A DNA stretch of 36,320 nt from Deltaproteobacteria bacterium (GCA_020632665.1 JACKFC010000041.1:1-36320); one strand, 5' to 3'. Counted from the first letter of the stretch, positions 1-9,119 are shown. Notes: generated by a model from the sequence alone, not told the origin. Program-made: numbers and translations.

Positions 1-181
1 GCTCCAGGCGGGCCTTCACCGGCGCCGGCAGGTCGGCGTTGTTGCGGACGTCGAAGCGCAGCTCCACCGCCGTCGCCACCTTGTTGACGTTCTGCCCGCC
101 GGGCCCACCGGAGCGCACGGCCGAGAAGGTCAGGTCGGTGGCGGAGAGCTCCAGGCCCTCGCGGATCATGATGGCGTCCAT
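1..181 (-). CDS. arfB: Peptidyl-tRNA hydrolase ArfB (5' part, runs off window)
   Basis: This is the first 60 codons of a class I release-factor-like protein that rescues stalled ribosomes by hydrolysing peptidyl-tRNA. The translation contains RSGGPGGQNVNKVATAVELR at about residues 24-43, with the catalytic GGQ tripeptide. GGQ sits within the first 35 residues with no preceding codon-recognition domain, which fits ArfB/YaeJ and not RF1/RF2. The ATG at 181-179 has GGGAG about ten bases upstream; an in-frame ATG four codons later is a possible alternative. The C-terminal basic tail that inserts in the mRNA channel lies outside the window and cannot be checked. It lies downstream of creD in the same direction, separated by a strong stem-loop. 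Confidence 0.9.
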   Translation of the reverse strand, partial: MDAIMIREGLELSATDLTFSAVRSGGPGGQNVNKVATAVELRFDVRNNADLPAPVKARLE

Positions 182-220
182 CGCTGCGTCGCTCCCGTGG
201 CTGCGAACCGCGGCCACCAT

Positions 221-263
221 GCCGACCCCCGCGGTCGCGTCAAGCGATTCCGCGGGGGTCGGC
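221..263. terminator. Strong GC stem-loop between creD and arfB
   Basis: The 14-base arms GCCGACCCCCGCGG (221-234) and CCGCGGGGGTCGGC (250-263) are perfectly complementary around a 15-base loop. The structure starts 47 bases past the creD stop and ends 40 bases before the arfB start. There is no T-run on either side, so it is not a textbook intrinsic terminator. It may be a transcript-end or attenuating hairpin. Confidence 0.5.
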
Positions 264-309
264 CCACGCCCGGGCCCGGCGCGCGGCCCCGGACGCTGCG
301 CCGCTTCGC

Positions 310-1779
310 TCAACCGTGAACGCCCGGCGGCGGCGGGACGACCGGCTTGACCGGGGCCGTCGCCGCCTCTTGCAGCGCGTACCAATCGACCCGCCGGGTC
401 AGCACCATCGCCGCCGCCAGCACGACGAAGACCAGGCCGGCGCCGAGCAGCAGCGCGTGGTCCTCGGACTGCAGCACGCCGAAGAGCGCGCCGTAGAGCG
501 CCGCGAGGCCGCCGCCGAAGCCGAGGCCGCGCAGCCAGCCGCCCAGCACGTAGCGGACGTAGAAGGTGCAGAGCCCGACGCACGCCCCCGCCGCGGCGAG
601 GTAGGCGTCGGCGAAGGGGACGTGCTCCGAGAGCGCGACGAGCAGCAGGTAGAAGGTCGCCAACGCCGCGCCGACCAGGGCGTATTGCAGCGGGTGGATG
701 CGGACGCCGGCGAGCTGCTCGAAGAGGAAGAAGGTCGCGAAGGTCAGCAGCACGAAGAGGATGCCGTATTCGGTCGCCCGCTCGGTCTGGCTGTAGGTGT
801 TGACCGGCTCGACCAAATGTACGCCGAAGACCTTCTGCCGCACCGTCTCGCCGTCGCGATCACGCAGCGCCGAGCCGAGGTTGTTGGCGAAGAACGAAGT
901 CTGCCAGCTCGCCCGGAAGCCGGCCTCGTCGACCTCGCGGTGGGCCGGCAGCAAATCGCCGATGAACGAGGGGTGCGGCCAATCGGACGCGATGGCGACC
1001 TTGGTGTCGCGGCCCGTCGGCGTGACGTAGAGCGCGGCGGTGCCGAGCAGCTCGAGCCGCACCTCGAAGGGCACCGAGCCGGCCTTGCGCGGGTCGAACT
1101 CCGGCAACATCGCGTGCACGCCGGCGCCGAGCCAGGGCTGCGGATTGTCGGGGCGAAAGCCCAGCTCGCGGGTGCCCCACTTCAGGGTCGGTGAGCGCGG
1201 CAGGCCGCGGACGTCGCTGACCGGGACGACGACGTAGGCCGGGGAGAATTGCACCTCGGGGTCGTCTCCAAGCTCGCCGAGGTCGAAGTCGAAGCGGCCT
1301 GCCATCGTGGCCTCGGGTGCGCGCCAGGTGCGCGCGGCGTAGAGGCCGCGGTAGACCGTCTGCACGCCGAGGTGGGCTTGCACCGCGAGGGTGGTCGGCG
1401 GCAGCACGAGGGTGCCGTTGTCCCAGACCTCCTTGGTCTTCTCGACCGCCACCGCCAGCGCCTCGCCGCTCTTCTTCTCGGCCTTCATGCAGGCGGCTTT
1501 GGCCAGCGCCACGACCTGCGGGTCGGCGTGTGATTCGGCGCCGCAGGTCTGCCAGATCTGCACGACCTCCTTCTCCAGGCGCTTCTTCCGCCACGGCAGC
1601 ACCAGCACCGGACCGGTCAGCCGCTGCGCGCCGCTCGTCTGCCGCGAGACCTCCTCGACCACTTCGTTCTGCCGACCGGCCCGCTCGTGGATCAGCCCTT
1701 CGACCAAGCCCAGCGGGATCAGCAGGGCGATCGTGAGCCCCGCTACCACCATCATCTTCACCATCATATTCCATCGCAT
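310..1779 (-). CDS. creD: Inner-membrane protein CreD (cell envelope integrity)
   Basis: A 489-residue CreD-family membrane protein. One membrane segment lies near residues 8-28, followed by a large soluble domain that begins with the family motif GPVLVLPW (56-63). About five or six membrane helices fill the last third, including the conserved HPLQYALVG...FYLLLVALSEH..FADAYL region. E. coli CreD is about 450 residues. It is the main target of the CreBC system and affects envelope integrity and beta-lactam or colicin tolerance there. The ATG at 1779 is chosen because GAGGAGG lies just upstream and the membrane segment follows at once; a longer open frame upstream has no such support. The Pro-rich C-terminus (PVVPPPPG) is unusual. 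creBC lie about 6 kb away and not adjacent. Confidence 0.92.
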   Translation of the reverse strand: MRWNMMVKMMVVAGLTIALLIPLGLVEGLIHERAGRQNEVVEEVSRQTSGAQRLTGPVLVLPWRKKRLEKEVVQIWQTCGAESHADPQVVALAKAACMKAEKKSGEALAVAVEKTKEVWDNGTLVLPPTTLAVQAHLGVQTVYRGLYAARTWRAPEATMAGRFDFDLGELGDDPEVQFSPAYVVVPVSDVRGLPRSPTLKWGTRELGFRPDNPQPWLGAGVHAMLPEFDPRKAGSVPFEVRLELLGTAALYVTPTGRDTKVAIASDWPHPSFIGDLLPAHREVDEAGFRASWQTSFFANNLGSALRDRDGETVRQKVFGVHLVEPVNTYSQTERATEYGILFVLLTFATFFLFEQLAGVRIHPLQYALVGAALATFYLLLVALSEHVPFADAYLAAAGACVGLCTFYVRYVLGGWLRGLGFGGGLAALYGALFGVLQSEDHALLLGAGLVFVVLAAAMVLTRRVDWYALQEAATAPVKPVVPPPPGVHG

Positions 1780-1821
1780 CGTCTGCCTCCTCGGGTTGGG
1801 AGGCCAGCGTGCGGGGGTTGT

Positions 1822-1859
1822 GTGAAGGGCGGATGGGGTGGATGTGGGGGGAGCGTGAA
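1822..1859 (-). promoter_or_regulatory. Candidate CreB-binding (cre-tag-like) repeats upstream of creD
   Basis: On the creD strand two CTTCAC motifs occur, with TTCAC at 1859-1855 and 1826-1822, exactly 33 bases apart. The positions 11 and 22 bases between them read CCCAC and CCCAT, so four TTCAC-like units fall on one helical face. The known E. coli cre tag is a TTCAC direct repeat with an 11-base period. The last unit is 43 bases before the creD ATG. Function is inferred. Confidence 0.4.
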
Positions 1860-1879
1860 GCTGGCCAGTTCGCCGGTCT

Positions 1880-4720
1880 TCACGGCGCGGCATGGACACA
1901 TGGCGTGAGTTCGACTGGCCCGTCGCGCCCCGACAGCACGACGCCGGCCCAAAAGCGCGGGTGACGCCAAGCGCCTTCGCCGATCTCGCCCCGCGCCAGC
2001 GCGAGCTGGGCCTGCCGCAGCGCCTCGCCCCGCCCGACACCCGTGGCGAGGCGTGCATAGAACGCCGCCATCAACGCTGCGGTCGACGCGTCGTCGACCC
2101 GCCACAGCGTCAGCATGGTCGAGGCGGCTCCCGCGACCTGCAGCGCGTGTCGTAGGCCGCGAACGCCCTCACCGACCGTCGCCTCGCCCAACCCGCTTTC
2201 GCAGGCCGAGACGACGACGAGCGCGGTGCCCCGCAGGTCGAGCGCGGTGGCCTCGGCCGCGGTCAGGATGCCGTCGACATCGCGTCTGCGTCGCCCAGCC
2301 GCTTCCCCGGCCGCGTTGGCTCCGGCCAGCGCGATCCCCGCACGCAGCAAGGGATCTTCGAGATGTGCCGCGCTGGCGGGGTCGAGCTCGCCGTCGTGCC
2401 GCAGCCGCGCCGCGCCCTGATCGGGCAGGAAGTAGCCGTGGCTCGCGATGTGTAGCAGCGCCGGTCGCCGGAGCGCCAACAACGCAGCCTCGCTGGCGGC
2501 GGGCCCCATCAGCACGGTGGGCTTGGCCGTAGCGAAGCTGGCGACGACCGCCTCGGCCTCGGCGCGCGTCCCCGGCAGCGAAGCGAACGAAGGTCGCGCT
2601 CCTGGTGACGCCGGCCTGGCCGGGCCGAATTCCGCGTCGGCCACGACGACCGGGCTGCCGCAAGCCTCGCGCTGCGCCGGCGTGAGCAGCTCCCGCAGCG
2701 ATCCGACCTGACGAATCGTTGCAATATCGAGCAGGCGCGCGCTCGGCGTCGGGCCGAGGATGGCGAAGGGGACGGTGGCGAGCGGGCCATCGGTCGCGAG
2801 CACCAGCCTCCGCACGCCCTCGAGCCGGGGCGCAAGCGGCCCGATGAGCCGGGCGTGGAGCGAGGTCGCGAACGGCTGCAGCAAGCGACCGCTGACGATG
2901 GCTGCGCGCAGCTTGGCGAGCTGCCCGGCGACCGGGGCGAGGGCGCCGAGGCGATGCAGCGTCGGCGCCGTGCCCTTGCGATAGACCACCGCCAGCAGCT
3001 GCCACGCCGAGGCCGCGTCCACCGTCGCGCCCTCGGGCGGGTCGACGGCATCCGCGTCGCGCCAGGAGGTGAACGTCGCCCATGCGACCGCCGCCTCGTC
3101 ATCGCCGAGCGCTGCGGCGATGGCCTCTGCACGCACCGACTTCAAGCGATCCCCATCGCCCGGTGCGACGCGCGCCAGCCGTTGTTCGGCCACCTCCAGC
3201 GCCTTGCTCGCGTCGCGGCGCTCACGCTGCCATCGCGCCATCGCGCTGCCGCTTCGGGGTGGTCCGGCCGTCACCAGCGCCGCGAGGTGGGCGCGCGCCG
3301 AGGCGACGCCGTCCAGCGCCCGCGCGCCTTCGCGACCCTGTGCGCGTCGGAGTTTGTCGAGGACGGCGCGGCTCGCTTGTAGGCCGAGGCCCGTGCGCTC
3401 CAGCGTGACGTGGATAGCGAGCGCGTCGGCGTCGGTCCCGCCGACCGCGGCGGTCAGCGCGAGGGTCTGGTCCAGCTGTTGCCGGGCGAGGGCGAGCAGC
3501 AGGAGCCGCTCCCGCTCGGTGCCGTGCAGCAGGTTGTGCCGCAGGTGCCGGGAGAGCGCGTCGGCGGCGCGGCGTTGCAGGGCGAGGGCCCGCGTCGGCG
3601 CGCTGCCACGCAAGCGCCACGCCAACGCGCCGAGGAGCCGTGCTCGCATCGGGTGGTCCTCCGGCAGAGAGGCTTCGGCCAGCGCCAGCGCGGCGCGCAG
3701 GTCGCGCAGGCCAGCGGCGACGTCACCGGCGCGCTCGGCGGCGCGGGCGCGTTGGGCCAGCGCCGCGGCGACGAAGGGGTGCGCTGCGCCGAAGCTGCGT
3801 CGACGGATGGCGATGGCCCGATCGATCTGCTCCAGCGCCGCCGTGGCCGCTGCGGCGGTCGGCTCGACGTCACCGTCCGCACCGATCGCGACACTGGCGA
3901 GGTTGAGCAGCGCGGTCGCGACGCGTGGGTGCTCTGTGCCGTGGCCGGCCTCGGCGATGGCGAGCGCGCGCTGCAAGGTCGTCCTGGCCAGCTTCGAGGC
4001 GCCACGGTCGCGCTGCAGCAGGCCGAGCAGGGTGGTGGGTCCGAAGCGCGCCGGGTCGCCGGCCTCGATCCGTCCCTCGGCGCTCGCCAATGCCTGCTGC
4101 GCGAGAGCTTCTGCGCCAGCGAGGTCGCCGGCGTCGCGGGTGATCGCCGCGAGCCGCGCCTGCGCCGCGAGCCATGCCTCCGGGTCGGCCTCCTGCGTCG
4201 CCCGGCGCAGCTCGACCACGCGGCGGGCGAGCGCACGCGCCGCGCCGTAGCGGCCTTGCTCGGCGTGCAGCGAGGCCAGCGCGCCGAGCGTCAGCGCGAC
4301 GCCGGGCTGGGCCTTACCGAGTCGCGCGGCGTGCGCCTCCCAGACGGCGAGCGCGCGTTCGAGCTGAGCGATCGCTTCGGGGTAGCGCGCGAGGATCCAC
4401 AACGCCTCGCCGAGGGCGTAGTGGGCGTCGGCGAGGTCGGCGGCGGGGCAGGCTTTTGCTGCCGTGCGGATCGCCAAGCCGCGGGCGAAGAGCGCCGCGG
4501 CCTCCTCGTAGCGGCCCTGGTTGCGGGCGACGAAGCCGCGGCGATACGCCGTCCGCGCGGCCTCGAGCTCCGTCGACTCGGGACTGCCTGCATCGGTCGA
4601 ATGTGGTGGCGCTGCGCGTATCGTCGCGGGGACGAACGCGACTGCGGTGAGGGTGGCGAAGAGGAAGCCGGCGGTGATTGCGATGGCCTTGGCCGCGCTG
4701 TTCTCTTTCGAGTCGACCAC
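1880..4720 (-). CDS. Exported TPR-CHAT (caspase-like) protein
   Basis: A 946-residue protein. Residues about 11-35 form a hydrophobic signal or membrane anchor. Residues about 50-400 are Ala-rich helical TPR repeats (for example YRRGFVARNQGRYEEAAALF). The C-terminal 300 residues are a CHAT domain. The expected caspase-fold dyad is present: His761 in LLHIASHGYF and Cys840 in VVVSACESGLG, followed by the family's LWRVDD and FYARL elements. CHAT proteins are clan CD cysteine proteases; the substrate here is unknown. The start is GTG at 4720 with GGAGGG upstream. A lipoprotein gene ends 36 bases upstream on the same strand, and creD follows 100 bases downstream, so cotranscription is possible. 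The N-terminal hydrophobic segment suggests that the TPR and CHAT parts act outside the cytoplasm, which would be atypical for an intact protease of this kind. Confidence 0.88.
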   Translation of the reverse strand: MVDSKENSAAKAIAITAGFLFATLTAVAFVPATIRAAPPHSTDAGSPESTELEAARTAYRRGFVARNQGRYEEAAALFARGLAIRTAAKACPAADLADAHYALGEALWILARYPEAIAQLERALAVWEAHAARLGKAQPGVALTLGALASLHAEQGRYGAARALARRVVELRRATQEADPEAWLAAQARLAAITRDAGDLAGAEALAQQALASAEGRIEAGDPARFGPTTLLGLLQRDRGASKLARTTLQRALAIAEAGHGTEHPRVATALLNLASVAIGADGDVEPTAAAATAALEQIDRAIAIRRRSFGAAHPFVAAALAQRARAAERAGDVAAGLRDLRAALALAEASLPEDHPMRARLLGALAWRLRGSAPTRALALQRRAADALSRHLRHNLLHGTERERLLLLALARQQLDQTLALTAAVGGTDADALAIHVTLERTGLGLQASRAVLDKLRRAQGREGARALDGVASARAHLAALVTAGPPRSGSAMARWQRERRDASKALEVAEQRLARVAPGDGDRLKSVRAEAIAAALGDDEAAVAWATFTSWRDADAVDPPEGATVDAASAWQLLAVVYRKGTAPTLHRLGALAPVAGQLAKLRAAIVSGRLLQPFATSLHARLIGPLAPRLEGVRRLVLATDGPLATVPFAILGPTPSARLLDIATIRQVGSLRELLTPAQREACGSPVVVADAEFGPARPASPGARPSFASLPGTRAEAEAVVASFATAKPTVLMGPAASEAALLALRRPALLHIASHGYFLPDQGAARLRHDGELDPASAAHLEDPLLRAGIALAGANAAGEAAGRRRRDVDGILTAAEATALDLRGTALVVVSACESGLGEATVGEGVRGLRHALQVAGAASTMLTLWRVDDASTAALMAAFYARLATGVGRGEALRQAQLALARGEIGEGAWRHPRFWAGVVLSGRDGPVELTPCVHAAP

Positions 4721-4756
4721 CGGGCCCTCCGCGTGGCGCGACGTGGGCGCCCTCGC

Positions 4757-6334
4757 CTATTTGCAGGTGCCAGCTTGGATGAGTCCGATCAGGCCTGCGC
4801 CGTCGACGTCGCCATCGACCGGGCCGATGCATTGCCCGGCCTCGGCGGATACGGCACGCGGCTGCCCGGAGCCGACCGGCTGCGAGCTCAGCTTCACGCT
4901 GCCGGCGTCGACCTTCGCCTCCTTGGCGAAGGTGAGCTGCGTTCCGGCGGCGGCCTCGCCAGCGAGGGTTTCGTCGCGGAGGAAGCCCTCGAGCTCGACG
5001 TCGGCGGCCAGATCCGAGAGCGCCAACGTGCCCGCGGCAGCGAAGCCCGAGCTCGTCGACCACCGCATCGACTTGCGATCTGGCATCGCGACGGTGAGCG
5101 CCACGGCGTTGGCCGCGGTATCGAGGCTGACCTCTGCGAGCGTGACGGAGTCATGGCTGACCTTGGCGTCGCCGATCTGGATTTCGGTCACGACCAGCGC
5201 CTTCTGTCCCCGGTTCAGCGTCGACTTCAGCGCCACGCCGTCGACCACGGCGCGCAACGAGCCCTTGCCCTTGGGCGTGGCCTGCTCCTCGCACCAATCG
5301 CCCCACTCGTCCCACTGCAGGCAGGCGAGGAAGGGGGCGATGCCGTCGACGTAGGGCAGGTTCAGCTCGGCGCGGCCGATCTCGGCGTCGATCGCGACGG
5401 ATTTGCCGGCGCTCGAGCCGGTCGCGACGACCTTGGATTTGCCGAGCGAGCCGCTGTAGGCCTTGCCCTTGTAGGCGTAGGCGTAGCGCACCGTGCCAAA
5501 GGTCTCGACGCTCACATCGACGCCGGTCGTGCTCGACGTCCACGTCACCACGATCTTGCCGCCGAAGTCCTTGGTCTCGAGTTCGAGGTCGTCGCCGCCG
5601 TTGAAGGTCTCCTTGGCCACCGCCTTGACCACATTGCCGATGCAGCTCAGGGGCGACGCCTTGCAGGCAGCCGACGCCGCCTTGTCCAGGTCGAGCGAGA
5701 TGGTGAGGGCCGCGCTCGTCGCGCTGAGCTGCAGGGTGGCGATTTCGACCTCGTGTTCACTCACCAGCAGGTGGCCGGTCACGCGATCCGGGCCAGGTGA
5801 GGTGACGCGCAGCACGACGGGGACGTCTTCCAAGACCCGCGTGCAGTCGTTCTCCGCGTCGGTTCCGCAGAAGGTCTTTGGGTCGATCTTGTAGCGAAGC
5901 TCGGTCTTCTCGCCGGTCTGCAGCTTGGCCTCGAGCATCACGCGCTCTTCGAGCCCCTCGATGACGTCGTCGATGCCCTTGGCGATCTTCAGCTCGATAT
6001 CCGCATTGTCCTCTTCGCACCAACCGTACTCATCACAGACCGGCTCGACGAGCGCAGGCCGTCCCAGGAGGTCGTTGGCGATGTTGATGCCGTCGAGCTG
6101 CTGCAAATTCAGGTCGGCATGCTGCATCAACGCCTTGACGTCGGCCCTGGCGGTGGCGAGGGCGGTCGCGTGGTCGATCTCGACCTCTGCCTCGCCGCCG
6201 GTGCCGAGTGGGCCACCGGCGCTTGTTCCACAGCCTGCGAAGGCGATGAGCGAGAGCGTCGACGCCGCGGCGATCGCTGTGCGGGCGGTTGCGCGAGGCA
6301 TTTGGCGTGGTCGTGGCGGAATGCGCGAGTACAT
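4757..6334 (-). CDS. Large putative lipoprotein of unknown function
   Basis: A 525-residue protein with a long basic N-region, a hydrophobic stretch (about 20-33) and a lipobox LIAFAGC with the acylated Cys at residue 35. The mature part begins GTSAGGPLGTGG, a flexible linker. The rest is rich in short beta-type segments and has paired cysteines (for example VCDEYGWCEED, CGTDAENDC and CLQWDEWGDWCEE). Two similar W/C-containing acidic motifs about 280 residues apart suggest a possible internal repeat. No enzyme motif was recognised. The ATG at 6334 is preferred because GGAGGT precedes it; the ATG at 6301 would shorten the signal peptide. It is 36 bases upstream of the TPR-CHAT gene on the same strand and divergent from another lipoprotein gene. 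Confidence 0.8.
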   Translation of the reverse strand: MYSRIPPRPRQMPRATARTAIAAASTLSLIAFAGCGTSAGGPLGTGGEAEVEIDHATALATARADVKALMQHADLNLQQLDGINIANDLLGRPALVEPVCDEYGWCEEDNADIELKIAKGIDDVIEGLEERVMLEAKLQTGEKTELRYKIDPKTFCGTDAENDCTRVLEDVPVVLRVTSPGPDRVTGHLLVSEHEVEIATLQLSATSAALTISLDLDKAASAACKASPLSCIGNVVKAVAKETFNGGDDLELETKDFGGKIVVTWTSSTTGVDVSVETFGTVRYAYAYKGKAYSGSLGKSKVVATGSSAGKSVAIDAEIGRAELNLPYVDGIAPFLACLQWDEWGDWCEEQATPKGKGSLRAVVDGVALKSTLNRGQKALVVTEIQIGDAKVSHDSVTLAEVSLDTAANAVALTVAMPDRKSMRWSTSSGFAAAGTLALSDLAADVELEGFLRDETLAGEAAAGTQLTFAKEAKVDAGSVKLSSQPVGSGQPRAVSAEAGQCIGPVDGDVDGAGLIGLIQAGTCK

Positions 6335-6523
6335 CGGGGGACCTCCGGGGCTGCGGGCGGCTCCGCTGGCCAAGGGCTTTGGTGCCGGCAGGGATAGCCT
6401 CGTTCGGTGGTCGCGCGCAAGCGGTTTTCGCCCTCGTGTCGGCAACAAAGCGCATGCCCGTCGACGACCTTCGACCCACCCTGGAGTTGCGGCCCGTGTT
6501 CGGCGCTCGAGAAGAGGTGAGGC

Positions 6524-7525
6524 ATGTTCAAGGTTGCGGTCAGCGCACGGTGGTGGCTGGCGATCTTGCTGCTCGCCGGCTGTCGCGCTGTTGCGCCAGA
6601 GAGCTCGGCCGCGCCGTCCGGCACGGAAGGCGCGCGCAGCAACCCCGACGTCGCGACCAGCGCCAGCGCCGATACCAGCGGCGGCCCTGGAATCTCGGCC
6701 TTCGCAGGGCTCTTCCCGACCGCGTCGATCACCTGCGGCGGGGCTTGCCCGGCTGGCACGGCCTGTGTCGCCGGCGCCTGCAAGACGATCGCCTGCACTC
6801 CGACGATGCCGAGCGGCACGACGTATTTGCTGCACTTCCAGGCCTTCGACGCCTCGGCCGCTGGCTGTGACCTCGACGGAGACGGCACGACCGACAACAG
6901 CAACTGGCAGACGCTCGACGGATTCCTCACGTCCCAAGGCAGGTCGTTGCCGAGCGACGTGTCGAACGACGGCCTGGCGCTCTTGTTGGTCGGCGCCTCC
7001 GGTCCGGGGCCGGTGACGTTGTTCCCGGTGACCGGCGAGGTCTTGCCTTCCGGAGCGTTCGCCATCTCTGCCGACAGCGTCGACGTCGATGCGCCGGTGG
7101 GGCCTTGCCCTTTCCGCGAATCTTGGCAGGCCACCCTCGGCCCATCCGGCACGATCAGCCTGCACGCCGACATCCCTTCGGCGTGGGCGCTCTTCCCCTT
7201 CGCGCCGAACCCGCGCTGGGGGACGGTGCCCGTCCACGACTTTGGCCTCGCGCTCACGCTGGTCAGCGACGCAAGCGGTGCGCCCTCGAAACTCTCCGGA
7301 ACCTTCTGCGGCGCCTACGAGCAGAAGGCCGCGGTCGAGCGCACGGTCGCCTTCATCAGCCTGCTGATCGCTGGCGATCCGCTCCTCGCCGGCATGGACG
7401 ATCCAGCCATCGCCGGCCAGCTCCACGTCGCCGACATCGACACCGACGGCGACGGCAAGCCCGACGCGGTCAGCTTCGGCAACGCCATCGCGGCGACCGC
7501 GATCAGCACCGTCGGCTTTCAATAG
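6524..7525 (+). CDS. Putative lipoprotein with Asp-rich repeat motifs, function unknown
   Basis: A 333-residue protein with signal peptide and lipobox LLLAGC (Cys20), followed by a Ser/Ala-rich linker. A short Cys cluster (CGGACPAGTACVAGACKTIAC, about 71-90) resembles the small disulfide modules common in myxobacterial surface proteins. Two acidic stretches, DLDGDGTTDNS (about 116) and DIDTDGDGKPDA (about 308), look like dockerin/thrombospondin-type calcium-binding loops. No catalytic motif was seen. The start has AGGTGAGG upstream. It is divergent from the 525-residue lipoprotein across a 189-base gap and convergent with creC. Confidence 0.78.
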   Translation: MFKVAVSARWWLAILLLAGCRAVAPESSAAPSGTEGARSNPDVATSASADTSGGPGISAFAGLFPTASITCGGACPAGTACVAGACKTIACTPTMPSGTTYLLHFQAFDASAAGCDLDGDGTTDNSNWQTLDGFLTSQGRSLPSDVSNDGLALLLVGASGPGPVTLFPVTGEVLPSGAFAISADSVDVDAPVGPCPFRESWQATLGPSGTISLHADIPSAWALFPFAPNPRWGTVPVHDFGLALTLVSDASGAPSKLSGTFCGAYEQKAAVERTVAFISLLIAGDPLLAGMDDPAIAGQLHVADIDTDGDGKPDAVSFGNAIAATAISTVGFQ

Positions 7526-7627
7526 CCAGCACGACAGGTTGCGCGGGGCGTTCTTTCCTGACACCCGATTCAGCGCTCCCGCGGGCGTCGCAAGCGACTT
7601 CCGTGAAGGACCTCCCCGAGAGCGACG

Positions 7628-9097
7628 TCAAGACCCAGCACCAGGCAATACCAGCCGCGCCACCGCGCCGCCGCCCTCCCGGTTGCAGAGCGCCGCGCTA
7701 CCGCCGTGCAGCGTCGCGACTTCGCGCACCAGCGTCAGCCCGATGCCCGTGCTCTTGCGCCCCGAGTCCGGCCGCGGCAGCGAGAAGAAGCGCTCGAAGA
7801 CCCGCGCCTCGGCGTAGTCGGGCAGCCCCGGGCCGCGGTCGCGCACCGACAGCGTGACGGCCTCGCCGGCGGCGGCATCCGCGACTTGGATCTCGACCTC
7901 GACGGTGCCGCCGAGGGGCGAGAAGTCGATGGCGTTGTCGAGCAGGTTGCCGATCGCTTGGCCGAGCAGGAAGGCGTCGCCCGAGACCGTCGCTGCGGCT
8001 TCGGGCGCGGTCGGCTGCAGCGCGACCCCGTCGAGCGCAACTGTCAGCTCGCGGCTGCGGATCAGCGCCTCGCGCGCCGCGATCTCTTGCCGGCAGAGCC
8101 CGAGCAGGTCGACCGGAGCCCGGTTTTGCAGGCCCTGCCGCGCTTCGACCGCGGCGAGGCCGAGCATCCGGTCCACCAGCGCCCGCAGCCGGCTCGCCTC
8201 GGCGGTGACGTTGCCGGAAAAGCGCAGCCTCTCCGCCTCGGGCAGGTCCTCGCCGAGCAGCTCGGCCGCGCCGGCGATGGCCGTCAGCGGGCTCTTCATC
8301 TCGTGGGTGAGGGTGTGGACGTAGCGCTCGACGTATTGCCGGCCTTCCAGCTCGTCGCGCATATGCGCCAACGCCGCGCTGAGCCGAGCGAGCTCGCTGC
8401 CGCCGAGGTCTGGCGGCTCGGCGCGTTCACCGCGGGCGACGCGCTCGGCGAAGCGGACGAGCTGCCCGAGCGAGCCGGTGATCCACACCGCGAAGAACAA
8501 ACCGATGGCGAGCGAGATGCCGAGCAGCCACAGCCCGGCGCGGAAGATGCGGCTGCGGCTGCGCTCGACGAAGGGCTCGACCGAGCGGTTCGGCTTGGCG
8601 ACGGTGAGCACGCCCGCCAGTGCGCCGCCGACGGTGATCGGCGCGGCGACGTGCATGACGGTGTCGTCCGGATCGTCGGGGCTGCGCGGGCTGCTGCGGG
8701 CGCCGTAGTGACCGCGCAGGGTGAGCACGACGTCGCGCCATTTGCTGTGGTCTTGGCCGACGGCCTCACCGGCGCTGTCGTAGACGACGACGCCGCGCAG
8801 GTCGGTGATGGTGACGCGGGTCTCGATGCGGGTCTTGTGCACGTCGTAGATCTGCACGTCGACCGGCCGCCGCGTCACCGCCGTCACCGCCGTCGCGAAC
8901 GGGCCGTTGGCGAGCTCCCCACGCGAGAGGTCCGGTCCGGCCAGGCCGGCGAGCAGGTTCGCCGTCTCGACCAGCGTGTCTTCCATCGCCTGGCGCACGC
9001 CCGGTTTGACCTCTTCCATGAAGGTGTTGAGGACGAAGAACGCCGCGACGCCGACGATGGCGAAGTATCCGAGCAGGATGCGGAGGCTGATCTTCAT
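7628..9097 (-). CDS. creC: Sensor histidine kinase CreC
   Basis: A 489-residue membrane histidine kinase. A membrane segment (7-26) is followed by a periplasmic sensor region that keeps CreC-specific blocks: EEVKPGVRQAMEDTL (28-42), YDSAGEAVGQDHSKW.DV.LTLRGHYGARS (106-135) and VMHVAAPI (147-154). A second membrane helix spans about 186-206, then HAMP. The phospho-acceptor is His265 in LTHEMKSPL. The ATP-binding domain has the N box NLLDNAIDF (384-392), DRGPGLP and GIGL. The overall length and periplasmic blocks match E. coli CreC (474 residues). It lies 22 bases downstream of creB, so the two form an operon. The ribosome binding site is weak (GGGCCC), consistent with coupling to creB. Confidence 0.95.
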   Translation of the reverse strand: MKISLRILLGYFAIVGVAAFFVLNTFMEEVKPGVRQAMEDTLVETANLLAGLAGPDLSRGELANGPFATAVTAVTRRPVDVQIYDVHKTRIETRVTITDLRGVVVYDSAGEAVGQDHSKWRDVVLTLRGHYGARSSPRSPDDPDDTVMHVAAPITVGGALAGVLTVAKPNRSVEPFVERSRSRIFRAGLWLLGISLAIGLFFAVWITGSLGQLVRFAERVARGERAEPPDLGGSELARLSAALAHMRDELEGRQYVERYVHTLTHEMKSPLTAIAGAAELLGEDLPEAERLRFSGNVTAEASRLRALVDRMLGLAAVEARQGLQNRAPVDLLGLCRQEIAAREALIRSRELTVALDGVALQPTAPEAAATVSGDAFLLGQAIGNLLDNAIDFSPLGGTVEVEIQVADAAAGEAVTLSVRDRGPGLPDYAEARVFERFFSLPRPDSGRKSTGIGLTLVREVATLHGGSAALCNREGGGAVARLVLPGAGS

Positions 9098-9119
9098 CGC
9101 GGGCCCGTCGTCATCGGCG

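Noticed and set aside
1880..4720. The TPR-CHAT protein as the protease of a type III-E CRISPR system
   Set aside because: There is no Cas7-11 protein or CRISPR array in the window, and the hydrophobic N-terminus points to export.
3410..5800. A 796-codon open frame on the plus strand opposite the TPR-CHAT and lipoprotein genes
   Set aside because: It is a GC-rich antisense frame with low-complexity Arg/Gly/Ala translation, crosses two real genes and has no recognisable domain.
7526..7627. An intrinsic terminator between the convergent lipoprotein and creC genes
   Set aside because: Only a short GTCGC-AA-GCGAC hairpin is present, without a T-run; too weak to call.
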